Assembly: GCF_010378095.1 (NCBI RefSeq)
Contig: NZ_WNJL01000037.1
Span: 372,001-436,000 of the forward strand
Source of the DNA: Acidithiobacillus ferrianus
GTDB taxonomy: Bacteria; Pseudomonadota; Gammaproteobacteria; Acidithiobacillales; Acidithiobacillaceae
Length of the DNA: 64,000 bases
Direction of reading: 5' to 3'
Part shown: one piece after another, positions 1-10,400 of the stretch
Position numbering within the stretch: position 1 is the first letter of the stretch
Layout: every line of letters starts with the position of its first letter
The notes under the pieces: model-generated
What the model was told of the DNA's origin: nothing
Seen by the model: only the letters and a program-made list of their open reading frames with translations
The model's database searches: none
Position numbers and translations under genes: made by a program

Positions 1-632
1 TCCCGGCACGCCAATGGATGCTCTGTGGCCTTGCGGATATCCTTGACCGTAATCAATCCACGCAGTTCAAAACGATCGTTGACCACCAGAATCTTTTCGA
101 TGCGGTGCTGGTGCAGCAACGCCTTCGTGGCATCCAGGCTGGTGCCTTCCGGCACCGTCACCAGCCGTTCACGTGGCGTCATGACGCTGCTCACCGGCGC
201 GTCCATGCGCGTTTCGAAACGCAGATCGCGGTGCGTCACGATGCCTTCCAAGCGCTCGCCATCCACCACCGGCACACCGGATATTCCATGCACAGCCATG
301 AGTTGCAGCACTTCGCGGATGCTCTCATGCGCGCGGGTGGTAATGGGATCTTTAATGACCCCGGACTCGAATTTCTTGACCCGCCGCACGAGTGCCGCCT
401 GCTGGTCGGGCGACATATTCTTATGCATGATACCGATCCCGCCCTCCTGCGCCAGTCCGATGGCCATGGCCGCCTCGGTCACCGTATCCATCGCCGCCGA
501 AAGCAGCGGGATATTCAATCGGATGCGCCGGCTCAACTGGGTCGCGATCTGCACATTGCGCGGAAGCACCGCTGAATGGGCGGGGACCAGGAGGACATCG
601 TCAAAGGTGAGGGCTTCGCCGATCAATTGCAT
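1..632 (-). CDS. guaB: IMP dehydrogenase, N-terminal part
   Basis: This is the first 210 or so residues of inosine-5'-monophosphate dehydrogenase, which oxidises IMP to XMP in GTP synthesis. Reading leftward from ATG 632, the protein starts MQLIGEALTFDDVLLVPAHS and continues with barrel motifs LLSAAMDTVTEA and GGIGIMHKNM. From about residue 93 come the two CBS domains that are inserted in the barrel (GVIKDPI to GIVTHRDLRF and on). The catalytic cysteine loop lies beyond the left edge, so the gene is partial only because of the window. It diverges from the glycosyltransferase at 803; the 170 bp between them should hold both promoters. Confidence 0.95.
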   Translation of the reverse strand, partial: MQLIGEALTFDDVLLVPAHSAVLPRNVQIATQLSRRIRLNIPLLSAAMDTVTEAAMAIGLAQEGGIGIMHKNMSPDQQAALVRRVKKFESGVIKDPITTRAHESIREVLQLMAVHGISGVPVVDGERLEGIVTHRDLRFETRMDAPVSSVMTPRERLVTVPEGTSLDATKALLHQHRIEKILVVNDRFELRGLITVKDIRKATEHPLACR

Positions 633-802
633 AATGGTTCACCTAACAGGAAAGGGGCCGGGTAGTCGCACCGCCCAGCCCCGTGGTTCAAGGCATCCCG
701 CACTATACCGAAGCAGGCGTCATCTTTCCAGTTCGTTTGACGTATTCCACCCACTCTTGTAGTTTTCGTCCTCAATCCAACCATCTCCCCGCATCGAGGA
801 CT

Positions 803-1756
803 ATGACGGTTTCCATCATCATCCCCTGCCACAACGAAGCCGGAAACCTCGCAACGCTCTACGCGCGCGTCCGTGCCGTCATGGACCCATCCGGGGAGCC
901 TTGGGAAATGATTTGCGTCAACGACGGCAGCAGCGATGACACGCTGTTGCAATTGATCGCCTTGCACCGGCAAGATCCGCGCATCAGAGTCATCGATTTG
1001 TCCCGAAATTTCGGCAAGGAGGCGGCGCTCACCGCCGGGCTCGATGCCGCGCGGGGGGAAGCCGCCATACCACTGGATGCGGACCTGCAGGACCCGCCCG
1101 AACTGATCCCAGATCTGCTCGCCCATTGGCGGGAGGGTTTCGATGTGGTGAACGCCGTGCGCCTCTCCCGCGATGGGGAATCATGGATCAAACGCGCCTC
1201 CGCACACCTCTTCTACCGCATCATCAACCGTCTGAGCGACGTGGAGATACCACCGGATACCGGTGATTTCCGTCTACTCTCCCGCCCCGTTCTGGATACC
1301 CTGCGCACCCTCCCCGAGCGGAGACGCTTCATGAAGGGCTTGTTTGCCTGGGTTGGTTTTCGTAGCACCAATATCTACTACCATCGTGCGCCCCGCCACA
1401 CGGGCAAGACCACCTGGAACTATTGGCGGCTGTGGAATTTCGCGGTGGAAGGCATCACCTCCTTTAGCCAGGTACCCCTGCAACTCGCCGCTTACCTGGG
1501 TGTTCTCGTTTCGCTGCTGGCCTTTCTCTATGCCATCTGGCTGGTGGCCCGCACCCTGGTCTACGGCAATCCAGTCAAGGGCTATCCTTCCATCATGGTG
1601 ACCTTGTTGTTTCTGGGCGGGGTGCAACTCATGGCCCTGGGCGTGATCGGGGAATACCTGGGCCGGATCTATGAGGAGAGTAAACAGAGGCCGGTATATC
1701 TCATCAGGCAGGTCTGGGAATCAGGGCAAACCCCGGAAGGGGACGACTCAAAGTAA
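803..1756 (+). CDS. GtrB/DPM1-like membrane glycosyltransferase (GT2)
   Basis: A 317-residue family 2 glycosyltransferase of the polyprenyl-phosphate sugar synthase type, which moves a sugar from a nucleotide donor to a lipid carrier at the inner membrane. The N-terminus has the GT-A fold signature VSIIIPCHNE and the metal-binding stretch DADLQDPPELI. The last third has two transmembrane segments (around VPLQLAAYLGVLVSLLAFLY and IMVTLLFLGGVQLMALGVIG) followed by GEYLGRIYEESKQRP, typical of GtrB/ArnC-like proteins. I chose ATG 803 because the conserved domain starts immediately after it; the frame is open further upstream. The sugar cannot be told from sequence. Confidence 0.88.
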   Translation: MTVSIIIPCHNEAGNLATLYARVRAVMDPSGEPWEMICVNDGSSDDTLLQLIALHRQDPRIRVIDLSRNFGKEAALTAGLDAARGEAAIPLDADLQDPPELIPDLLAHWREGFDVVNAVRLSRDGESWIKRASAHLFYRIINRLSDVEIPPDTGDFRLLSRPVLDTLRTLPERRRFMKGLFAWVGFRSTNIYYHRAPRHTGKTTWNYWRLWNFAVEGITSFSQVPLQLAAYLGVLVSLLAFLYAIWLVARTLVYGNPVKGYPSIMVTLLFLGGVQLMALGVIGEYLGRIYEESKQRPVYLIRQVWESGQTPEGDDSK

Positions 1757-1777
1757 ACGACCTGTGACACGGGGTAG

Positions 1778-3370
1778 GTGGACGCCATGGCAGGCGGTAG
1801 CGCAGCCACTGCTTTTCCCCGATTTTTCAGGTACACTGTCGCCCTGATCAGGCCCCACCACACCCAGAGATCGTCCTTGGTATCCTTAAAATCCTTTATT
1901 ACCAAGCAGTTGAATCTGCCAGACAGCGGCGCTGAGCGCGCGATACCGGCGTCGCCGTCATCCGGTATCCCCGGGGCCAGGGTGACACCGCGTGATGCGC
2001 ACAACGTTTCACGGCATCAGATCAGCGAAGGGGCCCTGCAAGTCCTCAATGGCCTGCATCGCGCCGGCTTTCAGGCCTATCTGGTCGGTGGCAGCGTCCG
2101 CGATCTCTTGCTGGGACGGGAACCCAAGGATTTCGATGTCGCAACCGACGCGCACCCGGAACAGGTCCGCAAACTCTTTCGGCGCAATGCCCGCCTCATT
2201 GGCCGACGTTTCATCCTGGTGCATGTGCAGTTCGGCCACGAGATCATCGAGGTGGCCACCTTCCGCGGCAGCGCGGGCGATCAGGAAAATGAGACCAGCG
2301 GACGCAGCGAAACGGGACGCATACTGGCGGACAATGTCTACGGCTCCCTCGAAGAAGACGCCCGGCGCCGGGATTTCACCGCCAACGCGCTCTACTATAA
2401 CATCGCCGACCGCAGCATTCTGGATTTCTCCACGGGCATGGAAGATTTGCGGAGCGGACGTCTACGCATCATCGGTGACCCGGAGCAGCGTTACAGTGAA
2501 GATCCGGTGCGCATGCTGCGGGCCGTGCGCTTTGCCGCCAAACTGGGTTTCACACTGGACGCAGCCGCCCAGGCGCCCATAGCAGCCTGTCGCGAGCGCC
2601 TGCGGGAAGTACCCTCGGCGCGACTGTTTGAAGAAACACTGAAGCTTTTTCTGAATGGAAATGCCCAGACCAGTTTTGAACATCTGCGTCAGCACGGGCT
2701 GTTCGCCGTCCTGTTTCCGCAAGTGGATGCGCTCCTCGACCACGCGGAATACGCCGCGGCGCGCGCGCTGCTGCAAAGCGCGCTGGAGGGCACGGATGCG
2801 CGGGTGCGCGATGGCAAATCGGTGACACCGGCATTTCTCTTTGCCGCGCTCCTCTGGCCCGCCTTGAAACAACACAGTCAACGGCTCGAACAACAGGGCA
2901 AACCCGCCACGGTCGCCCTGCAACAGGCCGCCAGTGATGTCTTACAAGACTGCACCGGACGGGTATCCGTACCACGCCGTTTCGCCTTGACCATGCGCGA
3001 AATCTGGGAATTACAGGCGCGTTTTCTGCGGCGTGGCGGGCGCCGTCCGCATGCGCTGTTTGCCCATCCGCGCTTTCGCGCCGCCTTCGATTTCCTGAGT
3101 CTGCGTAGCCAAAGCGGCGAAATACCGGCCACTTTGGTGGAATGGTGGGAACGATTCCAGGCCGCCGACCACGACGGCCGGCGAACCCTCATCGAACAGG
3201 CTCGCCTTGAAGAAACTGGACAGGAGCCGGCGCTGGGACCGCTTCCGACGACCTCGCGGCTCCGCCCCCGGCGACGCCGCCGCCCCAACCGTCCAGGTCA
3301 GGGCAGCGTGGCTTCCCATCCGGACGGCACGGACGACGGTCATGACGGCGAACAAGCGGACAGCGACTGA
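1778..3370 (+). CDS. pcnB: Poly(A) polymerase I
   Basis: Poly(A) polymerase adds 3' adenosine tails that mark RNAs for decay. The nucleotidyltransferase head reads YLVGGSVRDLLLGREPKDFDVATDA near residues 105-125, followed by FRRNARLIGRRFILVHVQFG, RRDFTANALYYNI and the RNA-binding motif EDPVRMLRAVRFAAKLGF. The C-terminus ends in an arginine-rich tail (RLRPRRRRRPNRP), as in other PcnB proteins. The open frame gives 530 residues from GTG 1778; ATG 1787 or TTG 1877 may be the true start because conserved sequence begins only near residue 80. Its 3' end overlaps the next gene, which belongs to the same superfamily. Confidence 0.9.
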   Translation: MDAMAGGSAATAFPRFFRYTVALIRPHHTQRSSLVSLKSFITKQLNLPDSGAERAIPASPSSGIPGARVTPRDAHNVSRHQISEGALQVLNGLHRAGFQAYLVGGSVRDLLLGREPKDFDVATDAHPEQVRKLFRRNARLIGRRFILVHVQFGHEIIEVATFRGSAGDQENETSGRSETGRILADNVYGSLEEDARRRDFTANALYYNIADRSILDFSTGMEDLRSGRLRIIGDPEQRYSEDPVRMLRAVRFAAKLGFTLDAAAQAPIAACRERLREVPSARLFEETLKLFLNGNAQTSFEHLRQHGLFAVLFPQVDALLDHAEYAAARALLQSALEGTDARVRDGKSVTPAFLFAALLWPALKQHSQRLEQQGKPATVALQQAASDVLQDCTGRVSVPRRFALTMREIWELQARFLRRGGRRPHALFAHPRFRAAFDFLSLRSQSGEIPATLVEWWERFQAADHDGRRTLIEQARLEETGQEPALGPLPTTSRLRPRRRRRPNRPGQGSVASHPDGTDDGHDGEQADSD

Positions 3371-4739
3371 TCCCGCCCCCCTCCTTCCCGCGGGATCCGG
3401 CCGGCAAGGCGATCCCGGCACCACACCGGATACAAACCGCTTCACCACTCCCCAAATCCGCCAGATGCTGCAACGGCAATGGGGCGATGTGTTGCTGCAG
3501 CGCCTGGAGGTCATTGGCGGCATCGCGGCGCGTCTCGGGACTCCAGCCTATCTGGTGGGCGGCTGCGTGCGCGATCTTCTGCAAAACCGTCCGGCGCCGG
3601 ATCTGGATCTCGCCATCGAAGGGGACGTACGCGCACTGGCCGAATCTCCGCCCTTGCAACAACCGCACGCGCAATGCCAGTTGCATCCGCGATTCGGCAC
3701 CGCCACCCTCCGATATCCCGACGGATTCCGGCTGGATTTCGCGCGTTGCCGGATAGAGCATTATCCGGCCCCCGCCACACTGCCCGAGGTGCGGCCCGGC
3801 GACATCCATAGCGACCTCGCCCGCCGCGATTTCACCATCAACGCCATGGCCGTCGACCTGAATCCCACCACGTTCGGAGAGCTTCTGGATCCTCACGGAG
3901 GCCGTGCGGATCTACGGCAAGGTTTGTTGCGCGTGCTCCACGCCGGCTCTTTCCTGGACGACCCCACCCGTATCCTGCGTGGACTCCGTTTTGCCGTGCG
4001 ATTCCAATTCCGGCTGGAGAAGGGTACGCGCGCGCTTCTGCGCGAGGCCCTCGCCCAGGACATCCTTGCCCGGCTCAGCGGGGCCCGTTTGTGGCGGGAG
4101 CTGCAATATCTACTGGAGCTTTCTGATCTTCCGATCGCTCTGGAACGACTCGGTGCCTGGCGACTATGGCCACTCCTGCGCCCCGAGCCCGCGGATATGG
4201 AATCACTGCTAGTCCGCATCCGACGGGGTCATCAGGAAATCGACTGGTTTCGCCGCCACTGCCCGGATGAAACACTTTTTGACGCCGCCGTATGGCTGAC
4301 CATACTTTGGCGGGACATCCCTTGGACGGAGGCGGAGAAGCGCTTACACTATTGGCCGGTGGCCGGCGGGCACCGCATTCTGCGCGATCTGCGCCTGCTT
4401 CCAGACATGCCGGGAGCACTGACGCGAGCCGATCGTCCCAGCGCAGCCGGGCGCCTATGGGAGCGATTGTCCCTGCCGGGCCTCCTGGCGCTATGTGCCG
4501 AGTACCCGGAAACGGATATCATGGTGGAAAGTGGTCACCAGCACCTGCGGCGGCAACGCTGGCTTTCCTCGCCCTTGAACGGCAAGGAGCTGCAGGCCCT
4601 GGGACTGACGCCGGGACCCCGGCTCGGCGAAGTGCTCGAGCGCCTGCGCAACGCCCGCCTGGATGGCGAGATCAAAGACAAGGAAACCGCCCGACAATGG
4701 CTTATCGGACAAGGCATTCTGCCGTCCATCCAACCGTGA
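3342..4739 (+). CDS. CCA-adding enzyme / poly(A) polymerase-like nucleotidyltransferase
   Basis: A second class II tRNA nucleotidyltransferase-superfamily protein (465 residues from ATG 3342), probably maturing the CCA end of tRNA. It carries AYLVGGCVRDLLQNRPAPDL with the metal-binding DLDLAIEGD, then DLARRDFTINAMAVDL and DDPTRILRGLRFAVRFQFRLE. Its 5' end lies inside the last 29 bp of pcnB in another frame, which suggests translational coupling; ATG 3465 is an alternative start. Its TGA overlaps the GTG start of folK. Adjacent pcnB and cca-like genes may be an old duplication or simply two related enzymes; which one does CCA addition cannot be decided from sequence alone. Confidence 0.85.
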   Translation: MTANKRTATDPAPLLPAGSGRQGDPGTTPDTNRFTTPQIRQMLQRQWGDVLLQRLEVIGGIAARLGTPAYLVGGCVRDLLQNRPAPDLDLAIEGDVRALAESPPLQQPHAQCQLHPRFGTATLRYPDGFRLDFARCRIEHYPAPATLPEVRPGDIHSDLARRDFTINAMAVDLNPTTFGELLDPHGGRADLRQGLLRVLHAGSFLDDPTRILRGLRFAVRFQFRLEKGTRALLREALAQDILARLSGARLWRELQYLLELSDLPIALERLGAWRLWPLLRPEPADMESLLVRIRRGHQEIDWFRRHCPDETLFDAAVWLTILWRDIPWTEAEKRLHYWPVAGGHRILRDLRLLPDMPGALTRADRPSAAGRLWERLSLPGLLALCAEYPETDIMVESGHQHLRRQRWLSSPLNGKELQALGLTPGPRLGEVLERLRNARLDGEIKDKETARQWLIGQGILPSIQP

Positions 4740-5266
4740 TCGCCTGGGTTGGCATCGGCAGCAATCTGGATCTCCCCGTGACACGGGTCCGGCAAGCGCT
4801 GGACGCCCTGGCCACCTTGCCGGAAAGCACCCTCCTGTGGCAGTCCCATCTCTATCAGAGCGCCCCGGTGGGCGGGGTTGTTCAGCCCGCTTTCGTCAAT
4901 GCGGTGGCCCGCCTGCGCACCCGGCTGAAACCCCGTGATCTTCTCGCTCGCCTGCACGCGCTGGAGGCGGCGGCCGGGCGGCGACGGGCCGATGAAATCT
5001 ATTGGGGACCCCGCGTGCTGGATCTCGATCTCCTCATCTATGGGAATAGACGCTCCACCGCCCCGGACCTCGTCCTACCCCATCCCCGTCTGCGGGAGCG
5101 GGCCTTCGTGCTCACCCCCCTCGCGGAGTTCGATCCTGGGCTCGTCATTCCCGGCTGCGGCCGCATCGCGGATCTCTTGTCCGCGGTGGCCGGACAATCC
5201 ATCACCCGTATCCCGGATGGCACCCGGGACCCATCCCCGCGTGCGCTCTTTTCCGCCCAAATATGA
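4736..5266 (+). CDS. folK: 6-hydroxymethyl-7,8-dihydropterin pyrophosphokinase
   Basis: HPPK transfers pyrophosphate from ATP to hydroxymethyl-dihydropterin in folate synthesis. The 176-residue protein shows WVGIGSNLD at the N-terminus, YQSAPVGGVVQPAFVNAV, the nucleotide and metal-binding GPRVLDLDLLIYG, and LVLPHPRLRERAFVLTPLAE. I start it at GTG 4736, which overlaps the TGA of the preceding gene and places the conserved GSN loop close to the N-terminus; the frame is open much further upstream, but that part has no family similarity. Its TGA overlaps the ATG of the kinase that follows. Confidence 0.92.
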   Translation: MIAWVGIGSNLDLPVTRVRQALDALATLPESTLLWQSHLYQSAPVGGVVQPAFVNAVARLRTRLKPRDLLARLHALEAAAGRRRADEIYWGPRVLDLDLLIYGNRRSTAPDLVLPHPRLRERAFVLTPLAEFDPGLVIPGCGRIADLLSAVAGQSITRIPDGTRDPSPRALFSAQI

Positions 5267-5877
5267 TCACGTCGCCCTGTATCCTCAGCGTCGAAGGTCC
5301 CATAGGCGCCGGCAAAACCAGTCTGGCGCGGCAACTGGCGCACGCCCTGAACGGACGGCTGATCCTCGAGACACCGGCCAAAAATCCTTTTCTTCCTCGT
5401 TTCTATCAAGGACCCGGCGCGGCGCTGGCGACAGAATTGCAGTTTTTACTGCAACGCCGGGCGCAGTGGCGACATCTGGGTAACACGCCACGGATCATCA
5501 GCGACCACAGTGCGCGCAAGGATGAAATTTTCACCCCACTCACCTTGGACGCGGAAGAACTGCAACTGTTCAGCGCCTTGCGCGCGGTCCTGAACTACCG
5601 CCCTCCACCCGCGCGCCTGATGATCTTCCTGAACGCACCACTCCCGATCCTGCTGGAACGCATCCGGGCACGCGGCGATGCCTATGAGCGGGCACTGACG
5701 CCCACATATCTAGAGCGGGTCCAGGCCGCTTATCAGGCATGGCGGGCGAACTATCCCCTGCCCTGTCTGGATATCGATTCGGCACAAGTGGATTTTGTTC
5801 ACGATCCACGGCACACTGAACAGTTGATTCATATGGTCGGACATCGATTGAAAGCGGCTGAGGAGCGAGATGCATAA
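5263..5877 (+). CDS. Deoxynucleoside kinase (deoxyadenosine/deoxycytidine/deoxyguanosine type)
   Basis: A 204-residue kinase of the deoxynucleoside kinase fold, phosphorylating deoxynucleosides for salvage. The P-loop is VEGPIGAGKTSLARQLA near residue 10, followed by NPFLPRFYQ, the ISDHSARKDEIF region (DRS-like motif) and the LID-type RIRARGDAYERALTPTYLERV. In many gamma- and betaproteobacteria this gene lies between folK and panB, exactly as here. It overlaps folK by 4 bp and panB by 8 bp, so the genes are almost certainly co-translated. Confidence 0.88.
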   Translation: MITSPCILSVEGPIGAGKTSLARQLAHALNGRLILETPAKNPFLPRFYQGPGAALATELQFLLQRRAQWRHLGNTPRIISDHSARKDEIFTPLTLDAEELQLFSALRAVLNYRPPPARLMIFLNAPLPILLERIRARGDAYERALTPTYLERVQAAYQAWRANYPLPCLDIDSAQVDFVHDPRHTEQLIHMVGHRLKAAEERDA

Positions 5878-6655
5878 GAGGATTGCCCGTTGGTTTCAGG
5901 ACAAAAAAAACGGCATCAAACGTGCCGTCGTCACCGCCTATGATCATCCTTTCGCCCGTTTCGCCGCGGCGGCGGGTGTACACGGGATATTGGTGGGTGA
6001 CTCCCTCGGCATGGTGGTGGCCGGCGCGCCCGACACCCTCGCGGTCACCCTGGAGCAGATGGCCTACCATACGCAAATGGTGGCGCGCGCCGCGGGAGAC
6101 TGCCTGGTTTTTGCCGACCTGCCCTTCGGAACTTACGAAAAGGGACCGGAACAGGCTTGGGATGCGGCCGTTACCCTGCTGCGCGCCGGGGCGGACGTGA
6201 TCAAGCTGGAAGGGGGCGCGGAAATGGCGCCCACGGTGGCTTTCTGCACCGCGCGAGGCATCAACATCTGCGCCCATATCGGCCTGACTCCCCAGCGGGT
6301 ACGCCAGTGGGGCAGTTTCCAGCGGCAGGGCACCAGTGCGGAGAGCGCGCGCCGCTTGCAGGCGGACGCCGAAACACTGGCGGAAGCGGGTGCCCGCTTC
6401 CTTGTCCTGGAAGCAGTCCCCGATACGCTGGCGGCCCGCATCACCCGCGACCTCACCATCCCTACCATCGGCATCGGCGCCGGACCGGATACGGATGCCC
6501 AGGTGCTGGTCATGCATGACCTGCTGGGGCTGGGCGCGGAGAGCCCTCCTTTCGCCCGGCGCTATATCGAAGGTGGCCAGGTCATGCGGGATGCCCTGGC
6601 CGAGTATGTGCGGGATGTGGGCAGCGGCCATTTCCCGCCACGCCGCAAAGTCTGA
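5870..6655 (+). CDS. panB: 3-methyl-2-oxobutanoate hydroxymethyltransferase
   Basis: Ketopantoate hydroxymethyltransferase, the first step of pantothenate synthesis. The 261 residues contain [32 protein letters not shown] (metal and substrate site), [23 protein letters not shown]-type sequence ([10 protein letters not shown]) and [20 protein letters not shown]. It begins at ATG 5870 after AGGAG. The length matches the family. It is followed one base later by panC, so the two pathway enzymes are made together. Confidence 0.95.
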   Translation: MHKRIARWFQDKKNGIKRAVVTAYDHPFARFAAAAGVHGILVGDSLGMVVAGAPDTLAVTLEQMAYHTQMVARAAGDCLVFADLPFGTYEKGPEQAWDAAVTLLRAGADVIKLEGGAEMAPTVAFCTARGINICAHIGLTPQRVRQWGSFQRQGTSAESARRLQADAETLAEAGARFLVLEAVPDTLAARITRDLTIPTIGIGAGPDTDAQVLVMHDLLGLGAESPPFARRYIEGGQVMRDALAEYVRDVGSGHFPPRRKV

Positions 6656-6656
6656 C

Positions 6657-7493
6657 ATGGCCGTCTTCAAGGATATCGCCAGCCTGCGCCAATGGCGCCA
6701 AAACCTGCGCGGCACGCTGGTACTGATACCCACCATGGGCAATCTGCACGACGGCCATCTCGCCCTGGTCCGCCTCGCAGCGGCCCGTGCCGAGCATGTC
6801 CTGGTCAGTATCTATGTGAATCCCTTGCAATTCGGGCCACGAGAGGACTTCGCGACGTATCCGCGCACCCTCGACCGCGACCTGCAGCGCCTGCATGAAG
6901 CGGGCTGCCAAACCGTGTTCACCCCGGATGACGGGCTGATGTATCCGCGTGGTCGCCAGGATATCTGCGTCGTCATGCCGCCGCACAGCCTCAGCAAGGT
7001 GCTGTGCGGCGCCAGTCGTCCCGGCCATTTTGCCGGGGTCTGCACCGTGCTCAGCAAACTGTTGCACATCGTCGCCCCGGAAATACTCATTCTCGGAGAA
7101 AAGGATTATCAGCAACTGCGTATCGTCCAGCAGATGGTGGCGGACTTGAACCTCAACGTGCAGGTCCTGCCGGCGCCCTTGCAGAGAGAAGCGGATGGAC
7201 TCGCCTACAGTTCGCGCAATGCCTTCTTGAGTCCGGCGGAGCGACGGATCGCGCCCCTGCTCGCGGAAACGCTCTTCGACCTCGCCCGCCGCAGCGGCGG
7301 CCGCACGGCGGTAAGCGATCTGCGCATGGCGGGCTGGGAAAGCCTGGAACAATCCGGGTTTCTACCCGACTATCTGGAACTCCGTGACGGCCAAACCCTG
7401 CAACCGCTCTCCGTCCCGCAGACCGGCGCGCGCTGGTTCGCCGCCGCCCATTTGGGGCAGACCCGTCTCATCGACAATGTTATAGTTCCTTGA
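6657..7493 (+). CDS. panC: Pantoate-beta-alanine ligase
   Basis: Pantothenate synthetase joins pantoate and beta-alanine using ATP. From ATG 6657 the protein of 278 residues has the HIGH-like nucleotide site [17 protein letters not shown], then [16 protein letters not shown] and [18 protein letters not shown], and the KMSKS-like region [13 protein letters not shown]. These are the standard PanC motifs in order. The stop codon overlaps the ATG of the large oxidoreductase downstream. Confidence 0.95.
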   Translation: MAVFKDIASLRQWRQNLRGTLVLIPTMGNLHDGHLALVRLAAARAEHVLVSIYVNPLQFGPREDFATYPRTLDRDLQRLHEAGCQTVFTPDDGLMYPRGRQDICVVMPPHSLSKVLCGASRPGHFAGVCTVLSKLLHIVAPEILILGEKDYQQLRIVQQMVADLNLNVQVLPAPLQREADGLAYSSRNAFLSPAERRIAPLLAETLFDLARRSGGRTAVSDLRMAGWESLEQSGFLPDYLELRDGQTLQPLSVPQTGARWFAAAHLGQTRLIDNVIVP

Positions 7494-10400
7494 TGAAATC
7501 AGGCCTGCGCGAAATCCCCTACAACTACACCTCTTTTTCGGACGCCGAGATCGTGCGTCGACTGATCGGCGTGGATGCCTGGCGACTGTTGGAAGACCTG
7601 CGCAGACAGCGCGTTACCGGACGCTCGGCAAGAATGCTCTTCGAGGTGCTGGGCGATCTTTGGGTGGTGCAGCGTAACCCGTACATTCAAGACGATCTGG
7701 CTCAGGACCGCCGGCGCCGGCAAGCGCTGTGGGATGCCTTGGCGCATCGCCTGAAAGATGTCACGGATCGCGCCGAGGGCAATCCCCTGGTGATCCGGCT
7801 GCTGGAGAGCGTCCGCGCGGCGGTCCGCAACTTCATCCAGCAATTCGACGAGGATCTGGCGCTGCGCAAAAAAGCGGAGCGCCGCCTGCTGCGGATCACC
7901 ACACGCGACAACGTGGACTTCAGCGCCTATGCCCGCGTCGCCCATGTCACCGATGCCTCCGACTGGCGCGTGGAACTGCCCTTTGTGGTCCTCTACCCGG
8001 CCGATGCGGCGGAAGTGCAACGCATGGTCGCCGCCTGCCGTGAACTCGGGTTGGCCATCATCCCCCGCGGCGGCGGCACGGGGTATACCGGGGGTGCCAT
8101 TCCGCTGACCCGGCACTGCGCCGTCATCAATACGGAAAAGCTGGAACAGATCTCCTCGATCGAGAGGGTCACCCCCCCTGGCCTGGGCATCGATGTACCC
8201 AGCATCGTGGCGGGCGCGGGTGTCGTCACCAAGGTCGTGGCAGACGCCGCCGAAGCGGCGGGTCTCGTTTTTGCCGTCGATCCCACCTCGATGGATGCCT
8301 CCACCATCGGTGGCAACATCGCCATGAATGCGGGAGGCAAAAAGGCGGTGCTCTGGGGTACCGCGCTCGACAATCTGCTCTCCTGGCGCATGGTCACCCC
8401 CGATGGCCACTGGCTGGAAGTGGAACGGCTGGACCACAATCTCGGCAAAATCCACGATCAGGCGCAGGTACGTTTTCGCCTGAACCGTTACGCGGCGGAT
8501 GGACACACCCAGCTCGGGGAACCGGAGATCCTCATTCTACCCGGCGCCAGCTTCCGCAAGGCGGGGCTCGGCAAAGACGTGACCGACAAGTTTCTCGGCG
8601 GACTGCCCGGCATTCAAAAAGAAGGTTGCGACGGCATCATCACATCGGGACGCTTCCTGCTCCACCGCCTGCCCAGTCATGTCCGCACGGTCTGCCTGGA
8701 ATTCTACGGTGCGGAGCTCGATGCGGCGGTTCCCGCCATCATCGAGGTCAAATCCTACGTCGAGGGATTGGAACAGGTGCTGCTTACCGGGCTCGAACAC
8801 CTGGACGGGCGTTATCTCAAGGCCATCCAGTACAGCAACAAGGCCCCCCGTCGCGAACGCCCGAAAATGCTACTGCTGGCGGATATCGCCAGCGACGATG
8901 CCGATGCGGCAGGCGCGGCGGCGGCGGCGGTCGTGCGTATCGCCAACGCCCGGGGCGGTGAAGGCTTCATCGCCACCACACCCGAGTCGCGACGCCGTTT
9001 CTGGGCCGACCGCAATCGCACCGCCGCCATCTCGGCCCATACCAACGCCTTCAAGATCAACGAGGATGTGGTCATCCCGCTGGAAAAGCTGGGGGACTAC
9101 AGCCGCGCGATTGAACGGATCAATATCGAGCAGTCCATCGGCAGCAAACTGGCCAGTCTCGGTGCGCTGGAGGAATATGTCTCCGGGGATTTGGTGGAGA
9201 TCCGCACCGCCAAGGATTATGAGGACAGCAGTGAGGACCGGGCCATCGTCGCCGCCAAAAAGGCGTCCGCCAAGGCACTGATCGGAGATACGCGCCAGCG
9301 CTGGCAATCCCTGCTGGACAAGCTGGATGCGCCCGCCATGGCGCATCCCGAACTACTGGATGCGCACATGCGATCCGCCGTGCGTCCGGACGATACCCTG
9401 GTCGGTCTCCTGTTGCGCGGCGCCCTGCGCGTCAGCTACCGGGAGCATGTGGGCAATCCCCTGGAAGCGCTGTTCGCCGGCGACGCCTTCGCCGGCGTGC
9501 GCGCGCGCATCCGGGAGATTCACGCGGAACTACGCCGCGCCCGCCTTTTCGTCGCGCTGCACATGCACGCCGGAGACGGCAACATTCATACCAACATTCC
9601 GGTACTTTCCAGCGACTACGCCATGCTCCACGAGGCCGACCGGGTGGTGGACCGGATCATGGCCACCGCCCAGGCGCTGGGTGGGGTCATCTCCGGAGAA
9701 CATGGAATCGGCATCACCAAGATGCGCTGGCTGGAGCCGGAAAAGATCGCCGCTTTCGCGGCCTACAAGGCCGTGGTGGACCCGGACAACCTCTTCAATC
9801 CGGGCAAGCTGCTGGCGGGGTCCGGACTGGAGATGGCGTATACGCCCTCCTTGCAACTGGTGGAGCAGGAAGCGCTGTTGCTGGAGGCCAGCGAACTGGG
9901 CGCGCTCAACCACGAAATCAAGGACTGCCTACGCTGCGGCAAGTGCAAACCGGTCTGCATGACCCACATCCCCCGCGCCAACCTGCTCTATTCACCCCGT
10001 GACAAAATCCTCGCCACCGGCTTGTTGATCGAGGCTTTCCTATACGAGGAGCAAACGCGGCGCGGCGTCTCCCATCAGCACTTTGCCGCCCTCAACGATG
10101 TGGCTGACCACTGCACCACCTGCCACAAGTGTGAAACCCCCTGTCCGGTGAACATCGACTTCGGCAAGGTCTCCATTCACATGCGCAACATTCTCCGGGC
10201 GCGGGGCGAGAAGTCCTTCAATCTCGGCACCCGGCTGGCCATGACCTACCTCAATGCCACCGAGCCCGGCAAGGTTCATTTTTTACGGCGGAGTGTGCTG
10301 CAAACCGCCTACAATGCGCAGGCCCTCGCGCATACCATCGTCAAACCGCTGCTGCCCAAGGGGCCACCACCGGCCACCACCGGCAAGACCCCCCTGCGCG

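Noticed and set aside
5570..6742. Long open frame on the minus strand opposite the kinase, panB and panC
   Set aside because: It is antisense to overlapping real genes with clear motifs, shows no family pattern and has a composition expected of a GC-rich shadow frame.
7499..8506. Open frame of 335 codons on the minus strand opposite the large oxidoreductase
   Set aside because: It contains no recognisable motif and lies wholly inside a well-supported gene on the other strand.
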